Part shown: positions 1 through 4,939 of the stretch, piece by piece
Position numbering within the stretch: position 1 is the stretch's first letter
Layout: every line of letters starts with the position of its first letter
NCBI GenBank assembly: GCA_003513855.1
Contig: DOTC01000044.1
Span: 10,958-16,250 of the forward strand
Reading direction: 5' to 3'
DNA from: Deltaproteobacteria bacterium
GTDB taxonomy: Bacteria > Desulfobacterota > Deferrimicrobia > Deferrimicrobiales > Deferrimicrobiaceae
Length of the DNA: 5,293 bases
Program-made: the position numbers and the translations under genes
The notes under the pieces: model-generated
What the model saw: only the letters and a program-made list of their open reading frames with translations
The model's database searches: none
Told to the model about the DNA's origin: nothing

Positions 1-263
1 GCCACGACATCGTTGGATGTGATGGGAATCCCCTTGCGGATCACCCTGTACAGCCCCTCGAGGACCTTGGCCGAAAGCTCCACCTGGATCGGGTCGCCAC
101 TGACGGTCAACACGTTCCCCTTCGGGAGGATCGAAACACCCAGGAATTTTTCCACGATCCTCAGGTGGTCGTCGTGGCTTCCGCACAGGTCCGCAAGGAC
201 CGCGGAGTCTTCGAAGCGCACCGTCCGTTCATCCAACGACGTCGGTTCCATCGGGTTCGCCAT
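1..263 (-). CDS. phoH: PhoH family protein, N-terminal part (cut by window edge)
   Basis: The first 87 codons of a PhoH-like protein, running off the left edge. PhoH proteins are cytoplasmic P-loop ATPases linked to RNA metabolism; in many bacteria they sit near ybeY. The visible part is the small N-terminal KH-like domain that precedes the ATPase core. After an acidic opening (residues 8-20) comes a segment around LCGSHDDHLRIVEKFLGV (about 27-44), then LPKGNVLTVSGDP (46-58) and a helix ending VLEGLYRVIRKG, which is the usual order in this family. The Walker A motif lies beyond the window, so ATPase function is inferred. The ATG at 263 follows GAGGAAGG, only a few bases away; a second in-frame ATG at 251 (residue 5) is a possible alternative start. 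Only 6 bases separate it from the upstream stop codon at 270-272, so it is probably translated as part of the same operon. Confidence 0.85.
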   Translation of the reverse strand, partial: MANPMEPTSLDERTVRFEDSAVLADLCGSHDDHLRIVEKFLGVSILPKGNVLTVSGDPIQVELSAKVLEGLYRVIRKGIPITSNDVV

Positions 264-269
264 CCTTCC

Positions 270-1160
270 TCACCGGTAGAAATCCGCCCAGCCGGCGAAG
301 ATGCGGGTTACCGAGGGGGACAAGAGAACCGTGTATACCCAGGATCCCGCCATAACCGCTGCGAGCGCCCATATCGCCGCACGCAAACAGCCGATTGCAT
401 ATTTCCGGGACATGGTCTTCCGGATGGCTTCCTCCGCATCGGGTCCCTCATCGTCCACTCCGGAGATCTCCACCAGGCCCCTGTCCCAGAGGCCCCACAA
501 GGCCCGAAGACCCTCGTACCAGGTGAGGCAGGCCTTCCGGAATACCCGGTAGGGGTCGGAGGAATAATCGACCACGTTCCAGACCTCTCTCTCCTCCTCC
601 GGCAGGGCCATCGGGTCGATTTTCACGCCTCGCTTTCGGGTAACCTGGAACCTCCCGGGCGGAAATTTCCCTCGCAAATGAGGATATTCGTCCAGGAACT
701 GCATCCCTTCCATGAGCAAGACATCCGCGCGCATGGAAGCGGCCATCCACGGGGGCGGGCGCACGGCGAACACCTCGAACCGGTAATCGCCTTCCTTGAT
801 CCGGAGCGAATAGTAGATGCTGTCCTTTACCTGCAGGTAGAGATATCTGGCGAGCTTCTCCCCCGAGATCTTCCCCTTTTCCACCAGGATCTCCCCGATC
901 TTCCTCCCCTCCTTCTCCCTCAGGGTGAGGATGCGGCGGAGCTCCTCCGCGGTCAGGTAGCCTGCTGCCACCAGCATGTTCCCGAGCAGGGCATGCCGGG
1001 CCCGGTGCCGGTCGGGCTGCACATCGACGATCATCCCGTCCGAGAAGAGGAATACCGTCTCCCGATCGTCCCCGCGGATCGTGAGGGCACCGCTCTTCCC
1101 CTGGCTTGCCACCAGCTGGAAGATTTCCGGAATGCCGAAGTCGGATATCTTCCCCTGCAC
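270..1160 (-). CDS. DUF4388 (PATAN-type) protein with GspE-N-like region and C-terminal membrane anchor
   Basis: A 296-residue protein of unknown exact role. Residues 1-60 fit the DUF4388/PATAN pattern: an opening GKISDFGIPEIFQLV, then GKSGALTIRG (21-30) and VFLFSDGMIVDVQ (36-48). DUF4388 is widespread in deltaproteobacteria and cyanobacteria, often in two-component and gliding or polarity proteins, and is thought to mediate protein contacts. Residues about 66-110 (LTAEELRRIL, then GRKIGEILVEKGKIS) resemble the GspE/MshE N-terminal helical repeat, the type that can bind c-di-GMP. The key ligand residues cannot be confirmed by eye. Residues 110-250 are a poorly recognised, charged region. A single hydrophobic segment at about 257-280 (CLRAAIWALAAVMAG and onward) is a likely membrane anchor, leaving the domains in the cytoplasm. 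The start is GTG at 1160, preceded by AAAGGGGG at 6 bases spacing; no ATG fits the domain start. It begins 3 bases after the stop of the TPR gene and ends 6 bases before phoH. Confidence 0.8.
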   Translation of the reverse strand: MQGKISDFGIPEIFQLVASQGKSGALTIRGDDRETVFLFSDGMIVDVQPDRHRARHALLGNMLVAAGYLTAEELRRILTLREKEGRKIGEILVEKGKISGEKLARYLYLQVKDSIYYSLRIKEGDYRFEVFAVRPPPWMAASMRADVLLMEGMQFLDEYPHLRGKFPPGRFQVTRKRGVKIDPMALPEEEREVWNVVDYSSDPYRVFRKACLTWYEGLRALWGLWDRGLVEISGVDDEGPDAEEAIRKTMSRKYAIGCLRAAIWALAAVMAGSWVYTVLLSPSVTRIFAGWADFYR

Positions 1161-1163
1161 GCC

Positions 1164-3074
1164 TTACCCCCTTTCCCCGTTGATCCCGAGCATCCGCTGC
1201 ATCCTCCCGAACGACCGGATTCCCCACACGGCTCCGGCCAGCCACAGGGCCGCCGTGCTGATGATGGCCCATCGGGCGGCGATCGACTGGAGCTCGGAAA
1301 CGATATCGCCTCCCTCCCGGGCACCGAGGGACAACGACACGGCCGCCAGGGACAGGCTCAGAAGCACGACATAGGCCATCGTCCGGAACTCCTTGCCGGA
1401 CCATAAACCACCGGAACCGGGCACCAGAACGGAAGCTGCCTTGACGTAGTTCCGGTGCATCCGGATCCCCAAGGCCCTCCGCTCCTTATCCTCCCCGGCC
1501 CGGATTCCCCAGCCGACGTGCGTCTGGCACATATTGCAGAAATCGGTGGCTTCCCGGATTCCTACAACGAGGGTTTGGCTACCACACCCTCGGCAGGTGG
1601 CGTGGACCCAGACCCGCAGGGCCAGGAACTTCCAGGTCACCGAGGATAGCCAGACGAGCACGAGAAACAGCAGGGCGACCTGGGGCGTGAGGGGGCGGAA
1701 GAACATCCGGTAAAACACCCCCTCGCCTGCTTCCCAGAGCAGAACGTTCCACCGCTGCAAGAGCACCCCGGTCAGTTCGCCCAAGGGAAGGGGGGAGGCC
1801 AGCCACTCTCCCGCCTCCATATCCGAAGGGTGGAACCGGAAAGGGGAGAGCCCCCGCACCTTGTCCCATGCCAGCGGCTGAATCAGCCGGGCCCGCTCCA
1901 GGTTGAATACCTGAAGGTACGCCTGGTAGGCGTTCCACAAGGCCGGCCCATCCTCAAGCCGTTTTGCGAACGCCGCCTCGAAATCGGATAAGGCATCCTT
2001 GATCTTCCCCTGGTTTGCGCGGGAGATTCCCCTGTTGTTGCGCACCTCGGGAATATCCTTCCCCGCTTCCACGAGCTCCGTCCAGATCCGTTCCGCCTTC
2101 TCGTGATTTCCCGCTTGCATCGCCGCGCGAGCCTGGGAAAACTCGACCAGCCAGTAGGGCGCTGCACCTCCTACCGGCACACGACCTTTGCTGGCCTCCG
2201 CAGGCCACTGCTGGGGGATATACCCATCGGCTCCCAGCCACCCCTCCGCCGGCGAGTCACCGGTCACCTTGTGCAACTGATGAAGCATGCTCCCTCCGAG
2301 AAGAAGGCTCGCAAGAAGAAGGATCGCGGCGGTCATCAGCATCAGTTCTCCCCGGCGCAGGTAGGCCACCGAAAATACCATCCAGTAGCACACCACCACC
2401 GCGAGTCCGATTCCCGTAACCAGCGGGAAGACAAAAAGGACGGCACCTGCCAGGGGGGAGAGGTACTCCCGCTTGGGAAGGCGGACGATCCTGGATATAT
2501 CCAGTTCCAGGGAAGGACGCGCCCGGAGGAACAGGGCGATCGAGATCAAGACCACGAACCAGCAGACGGATGCCGAGACATAGGAGATGGCCCAGGCGGC
2601 GTATCCCAGAAAGGCCGGCCCGAATCCCCAAAGAGCCCCGGAAAAACCATGGAGATCGGGGAAGAGGTCCCCCAGCCGGAGACGGAGGATGTCCTCCTTG
2701 ACGAGCCAGGCCCACATCTGCCCCGAAAGGGGGGAAACTTCCGCGAGGATCCGGAAACTGGGGGCGAGACGGTCCTTCCATCCACCCTGGTCCGCGCGCC
2801 GGAAGACCAGATCCGGAATGGCATTGATGGAGAGAATCCCGTGTGCATACATCCTCTTCCGGAGCCGCCGAACCTCAGCCGTGAGCTCCTTCTCCTTGCC
2901 GGGGCCCGCCGCCTCCACCACGCGTTGGGCCTGCGCACTGACTTCCGGGGCGTACCCGGGAACCAGATCACCCGCCCCGCAATACCCGGGAAACGCCATT
3001 ACCAGAAGAACAAGTACGATAGGAATGATCGCGGAAGAGGTCCCTACGCGATCGCTGGAAACGTCAATCCTCAT
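1164..3074 (-). CDS. Polytopic membrane protein with TPR repeats and zinc ribbon, function unknown
   Basis: A 636-residue protein that I cannot match to a named family. Residues 12-30 are a hydrophobic signal peptide or first membrane helix. Residues 35-155 form an extracytoplasmic-looking region with a charged helix (59-75). Hydrophobic segments follow at about 157-183, 207-237 (long, perhaps a hairpin) and 246-264. Residues 310-396 contain about two TPR-like units (AGNHEKAERIWTELVEAG; NQGKIKDALSDFEAAF). A further membrane segment lies at 466-485. Next come CRGC (494-497) and CNMC (513-516), a four-cysteine zinc-ribbon pattern. VPGSGGLWSGKEF (551-563) resembles the PGxGxxxxG motif of small membrane-domain proteins and precedes two last helices (566-584, 603-620). 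The positive-inside rule puts the TPR region outside and the zinc ribbon in the cytoplasm. The ATG at 3074 is the first possible start, since an in-frame stop lies at 3090-3092, and no Shine-Dalgarno sequence precedes it. It leads the operon with the DUF4388 gene and phoH, and is divergent from mazG. The reading frame is solid; the function is unassigned. Confidence 0.8.
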   Translation of the reverse strand: MRIDVSSDRVGTSSAIIPIVLVLLVMAFPGYCGAGDLVPGYAPEVSAQAQRVVEAAGPGKEKELTAEVRRLRKRMYAHGILSINAIPDLVFRRADQGGWKDRLAPSFRILAEVSPLSGQMWAWLVKEDILRLRLGDLFPDLHGFSGALWGFGPAFLGYAAWAISYVSASVCWFVVLISIALFLRARPSLELDISRIVRLPKREYLSPLAGAVLFVFPLVTGIGLAVVVCYWMVFSVAYLRRGELMLMTAAILLLASLLLGGSMLHQLHKVTGDSPAEGWLGADGYIPQQWPAEASKGRVPVGGAAPYWLVEFSQARAAMQAGNHEKAERIWTELVEAGKDIPEVRNNRGISRANQGKIKDALSDFEAAFAKRLEDGPALWNAYQAYLQVFNLERARLIQPLAWDKVRGLSPFRFHPSDMEAGEWLASPLPLGELTGVLLQRWNVLLWEAGEGVFYRMFFRPLTPQVALLFLVLVWLSSVTWKFLALRVWVHATCRGCGSQTLVVGIREATDFCNMCQTHVGWGIRAGEDKERRALGIRMHRNYVKAASVLVPGSGGLWSGKEFRTMAYVVLLSLSLAAVSLSLGAREGGDIVSELQSIAARWAIISTAALWLAGAVWGIRSFGRMQRMLGINGERG

Positions 3075-3078
3075 TAAT

Positions 3079-3084
3079 ATTGTA
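3079..3084 (-). promoter_or_regulatory. Candidate -10 box for the TPR-DUF4388-phoH operon
   Basis: TACAAT on the minus strand (5 of 6 to TATAAT) ends 4 bases before the ATG at 3074. Transcription would start at or within a few bases of that ATG. No convincing -35 box lies 16-18 bases upstream (the bases there read about ATTTCC). The placement implies a leaderless or almost leaderless mRNA, which agrees with the lack of a Shine-Dalgarno sequence. Confidence 0.4.
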
Positions 3085-3093
3085 TGGTATCAT
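3085..3093 (+). promoter_or_regulatory. Candidate extended -10 promoter for mazG
   Basis: TGGTATCAT on the plus strand matches an extended -10 element (TGn followed by TATCAT, 5 of 6). The -35 region is poor, which is tolerated with an extended -10. Transcription would begin near 3100, giving a leader of about 14 bases with the Shine-Dalgarno sequence at its 5' end. It sits immediately beside the opposing -10 box at 3079-3084. Confidence 0.4.
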
Positions 3094-3099
3094 TGGTTC

Positions 3100-3105
3100 G
3101 AGGAA
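3100..3105 (+). promoter_or_regulatory. Ribosome binding site deciding the mazG start
   Basis: GAGGAA lies 8 bases before the ATG at 3114. It supports that codon over the in-frame ATG at 3084, which has no such site and would add ten residues with no family similarity. Confidence 0.75.
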
Positions 3106-3113
3106 ATTCCGAT

Positions 3114-3887
3114 ATGAGCAATTTTCCCTCCCTCGTCAGGATCATGGAGCGGCTCAGGGGGGAAGGCGGATGCGAATGGGATCGGGTCCAGACGCACGCC
3201 TCCCTTCGGCAATATCTGCTCGAGGAGGCCCACGAGGTCGTGGACGCCATCTCCCGGAAGGACCCGGGGCTCCTGCGCGAGGAACTCGGTGACCTCCTTC
3301 TCCAGATCCTCTTCCACGCCCAGATCGCAAGGGAACAGGGGGAATTCGACATCACCGATGTGATCAGCTCCATCTCCGAAAAGATGGTGCGCAGGCATCC
3401 GCACGTCTTTTCCGACGCGAGCGCCTCTACCCCGGAAGCGGTTTCCCTCCAGTGGGAACAGATAAAGAAGACGATGGAAAACAGGAACCACTCCTCCCTC
3501 ATCGGCGGCGTTCCCAGGAGCTTCCCCGCACTCCTCCGGGGCGCCAAGATCACAAAAAAGGCAGCCCGGGCAGGATTCGACTGGGAAAACACGGGGCAGG
3601 TCCTGAGGAAAGTCGGAGAGGAGATGGAGGAGCTCAAAGAGGCCATTTCCGTGGGAGATTCCGAAAAGATGGAGCATGAACTGGGGGACATGCTCTTCGC
3701 CCTGGTCAATCTGGCCCGATTCCTCAACGTCAACCCTGAGGTCGCCATGGCCTCCGCCAACGAACGGTTCGAGCGCCGGTTCGAGGCGATGGAAAAAATC
3801 GCTGAGGAATCGGGGTGTTCCATTGAGAAGACGGACCTGCAGACGCTCGACCTCTTCTGGGAAAAAGCGAAAAAGATGACGAGGTGA
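3114..3887 (+). CDS. mazG: Nucleoside triphosphate pyrophosphohydrolase MazG
   Basis: A 257-residue protein close to the length of E. coli MazG (263). It hydrolyses NTPs and dNTPs to the monophosphate and pyrophosphate in the cytoplasm, clearing abnormal nucleotides; in E. coli it also affects (p)ppGpp levels. Two tandem MazG domains are visible. The N-terminal one has CEWDRVQTHASLRQYLLEEA (20-39) followed by HEVVD and EELGD (56-60), giving the EExxE and ExxD metal-binding set. The C-terminal one has GEEMEELKEAI (168-178) and HELGDMLF (188-195), again with the full acidic set, so the catalytic domain looks intact. The linker carries GGVPRSFPALLRGAKITKKAARAGFDW in pieces, typical of the family. 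One small oddity is CEWD where CPWD is usual. It is divergent from the TPR operon, sharing a 39-base intergenic region, and convergent with the methyltransferase gene. Identity is firm. Confidence 0.96.
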   Translation: MSNFPSLVRIMERLRGEGGCEWDRVQTHASLRQYLLEEAHEVVDAISRKDPGLLREELGDLLLQILFHAQIAREQGEFDITDVISSISEKMVRRHPHVFSDASASTPEAVSLQWEQIKKTMENRNHSSLIGGVPRSFPALLRGAKITKKAARAGFDWENTGQVLRKVGEEMEELKEAISVGDSEKMEHELGDMLFALVNLARFLNVNPEVAMASANERFERRFEAMEKIAEESGCSIEKTDLQTLDLFWEKAKKMTR

Positions 3888-3901
3888 GGCTTCCCCCCGA
3901 T

Positions 3902-3918
3902 TCCCCACCGACTGGGGA
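3902..3918. terminator. Weak hairpin between mazG and the methyltransferase gene
   Basis: TCCCCA and TGGGGA form a 6-bp stem around a 5-base loop (CCGAC), 14 bases after the mazG stop and in the 85-base convergent gap. It is symmetrical, so it could act on either strand, but neither side has a T-run directly after it. It may be a processing barrier or part of a Rho-dependent end rather than a classical intrinsic terminator. Confidence 0.3.
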
Positions 3919-3972
3919 TAGATTGTGGATGGAATTGTGGAACACCTTCGTTCTGCAAGCAGGCTGTGCGGG

Positions 3973-4593
3973 TTAACCATTTTGCCTTTTTTTTATGCAC
4001 CCCGCCGCTTCGTCGAGGCATCTTTTCTCGAACGCCAGCAATGTTCTCTTCGCGGCGATCCCTTTTCCGAACCCGACCATTCTCCCCCCTGCTCCCACCA
4101 CCCGGTGACAGGGTACGATGACGGGCCACGGGTTTCGCGCCAGTGCGGCGCCCACGGCGCGGGCAGCCTCCCCTCTCCCGCACCTTGCGGCAAGTTCGCC
4201 GTAGGTGATCGTCTCCCCAAAAGGAACCTTGGCCAACTCTTTCCACACCATGCGCTGGAAACCGCTGGCGAGAGCCCAGTCCAGAGGGATTGCGGCAACG
4301 GCCCCGGCCGGGATCTGCCGTCCATCGGAATACGCCAGAAGAAAACGGCCGGCGCTGCACTCGGCGGGGTCGATCTCTTTTGCCCCGGGCAACGTTCCCG
4401 CAAGGACCGCCTCGAGTTCCTCCCGGGACCGCTCCCATTCCACCGACTGCACCACTCCCTCCCGGAGAACCGCAGACGCTGCGCCATAAGGGAGCAGAAC
4501 CGGTCGCGTGGTGCGGAGAGCGCTCCCTTCCCCTTGCCGGTCTTTCGGATCCGCCTGGAGCGGTTCCCTGGGCCTTCGCTTTTCCTTTGACAT
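3973..4593 (-). CDS. ogt: O6-methylguanine-DNA methyltransferase, Ada/Ogt type
   Basis: A 206-residue suicide DNA repair protein. It flips out O6-alkylguanine and moves the alkyl group irreversibly to its own cysteine. The methyltransferase domain is complete: FQRMVWKELAKVPFGETITY (112-131) with GELAARCGR after it, the DNA-binding helix RAVGAALARNP (145-155) with the arginine finger and asparagine hinge, and the active site PCHRV (161-165, Cys162). The downstream VGFGKGIAAKRTLLAFE completes the family pattern. Residues 31-105 form the smaller N-terminal domain, and the first 28 residues are a charged extension. No Ada metal-binding N-terminal domain or AraC-type domain is present, so it should be a repair enzyme only. 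The ATG at 4593 is chosen because GGAGAGG stands 6 bases before it; a longer frame back to 4830 would run through rpsT. The last codons include an A8 run (KK at 201-202). The gene is divergent from rpsT. Whether ogt or mgmt is the better symbol is open. Confidence 0.93.
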   Translation of the reverse strand: MSKEKRRPREPLQADPKDRQGEGSALRTTRPVLLPYGAASAVLREGVVQSVEWERSREELEAVLAGTLPGAKEIDPAECSAGRFLLAYSDGRQIPAGAVAAIPLDWALASGFQRMVWKELAKVPFGETITYGELAARCGRGEAARAVGAALARNPWPVIVPCHRVVGAGGRMVGFGKGIAAKRTLLAFEKRCLDEAAGCIKKRQNG

Positions 4594-4616
4594 TTCTTCC
4601 CTCTCCGTATTAGATT
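4587..4616 (+). promoter_or_regulatory. Candidate sigma-70 promoter of rpsT
   Basis: A perfect TTGACA -35 box (4587-4592) is followed after 18 bases by TAGATT (4611-4616, 4 of 6 to TATAAT). Transcription would start near 4623, giving a leader of about 35 bases. The -35 box overlaps the start codon of the divergent methyltransferase gene, and the -10 overlaps that gene's own -10. Confidence 0.55.
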
Positions 4617-4637
4617 CTTTGTTTACCGCGATTTCAA
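4609..4637 (-). promoter_or_regulatory. Candidate sigma-70 promoter of the methyltransferase gene
   Basis: On the minus strand, TTGAAA (4637-4632, 5 of 6) and TCTAAT (4614-4609, 5 of 6) are separated by an ideal 17 bases. Transcription would start near 4602, only about 9 bases before the ATG at 4593, with the Shine-Dalgarno sequence at the extreme 5' end of the message. Confidence 0.55.
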
Positions 4638-4645
4638 TATTCCTC

Positions 4646-4651
4646 AGGAGG
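4646..4651 (+). promoter_or_regulatory. Consensus ribosome binding site deciding the rpsT TTG start
   Basis: AGGAGG is a full Shine-Dalgarno consensus, 6 bases before the TTG at 4658. It fixes this rare start codon, which is also where S20 similarity begins (MAKSKSAIKRHKQS). Confidence 0.85.
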
Positions 4652-4657
4652 GACCGG

Positions 4658-4930
4658 TTGGCCAAGAGCAAGTCCGCAATCAAGAGACACAAGCAGAGTC
4701 TGAAACGGAAAGCGAGAAACCGGCACGTGCGATCCTCCGTAAGATCCGCCATCAAGGATGTCCGGTCCGCCCTGGAAACAAAGAGCGGCGAGGAGGCCGG
4801 GAAGGCCCTTTCGAAGGCCGCCTCCGTCATCTCCCGGGCCGGCTCGAAGGGTGTGCTTCACAAGAAGAACGTTGCCCGGAAGGTGGCCAGGCTCTCCCGG
4901 GCTGTCCAGAAGTCGGCGGGCAACGCGTAA
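4658..4930 (+). CDS. rpsT: 30S ribosomal protein S20
   Basis: A 90-residue primary binding protein of 16S rRNA in the small ribosomal subunit. The sequence is typical: MAKSKSAIKRHKQSLKRKAR at the N-terminus, a basic helical hairpin throughout, and GVLHKKNVARKVARLSRAVQ (65-84) in place of the usual conserved HKN-AARKKSRL block. The length matches the family (about 87-90). The start is TTG at 4658, backed by a perfect AGGAGG; the frame stays open further upstream, but that part lies in the divergent methyltransferase gene and shows no S20 similarity. E. coli rpsT also starts with UUG, where the weak start takes part in S20 autoregulation, so the same control may operate here (inference). The gene is monocistronic by context, converging on holA with 9 bases between stops. 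Confidence 0.97.
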   Translation: MAKSKSAIKRHKQSLKRKARNRHVRSSVRSAIKDVRSALETKSGEEAGKALSKAASVISRAGSKGVLHKKNVARKVARLSRAVQKSAGNA

Positions 4931-4939
4931 GGTTCCCTC

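Noticed and set aside
165..1406. A 413-codon open frame on the plus strand across the DUF4388 gene and the end of the TPR gene.
   Set aside because: It is antisense to two better genes, rich in Pro, Gly, Arg and His as expected from a GC-rich shadow frame, and shows no domain or ribosome binding site.
3017..3074. A lipoprotein signal at FPGYC in the TPR protein.
   Set aside because: The bases before the cysteine (Pro-Gly-Tyr) do not fit the lipobox pattern (Leu, then Ala/Ser/Thr, then Gly/Ala).
2103..3077. A 324-codon plus-strand frame opposite the TPR gene.
   Set aside because: The composition is that of a shadow frame, and the opposite strand encodes coherent membrane helices, TPRs and a zinc ribbon.
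3922..3943. Two ATTGTGGA repeats 12 bases apart, with some likeness to DnaA boxes (TGTGGATGG, TGTGGAACA).
   Set aside because: One has two and the other one mismatch to the box consensus, and there is no AT-rich unwinding element or dnaA/dnaN context, so chance is more likely.
3955..3994. A possible intrinsic terminator for mazG ending in the T8 run at 3987-3994.
   Set aside because: The stems that can be drawn before the T-run have only four or five pairs with long loops (AGGC/GCCT or GCAAG/TTTGC), and the run is inside the coding region of the methyltransferase.
3074..4438. A 454-codon minus-strand frame across mazG and part of the methyltransferase.
   Set aside because: Its mazG part is antisense to an unambiguous enzyme gene and its composition is low-complexity Arg/Ser; only its possible link through the A8 run was kept, as a low-interest finding.
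4508..4657. An N-terminal extension of S20 by about 50 residues.
   Set aside because: It lies antisense to the methyltransferase start, lacks S20 similarity, and the AGGAGG before TTG at 4658 fixes the start.
4594..4830. An N-terminal extension of the methyltransferase by 79 residues.
   Set aside because: It would run through rpsT on the opposite strand; the ATG at 4593 has a good Shine-Dalgarno sequence and the family length.
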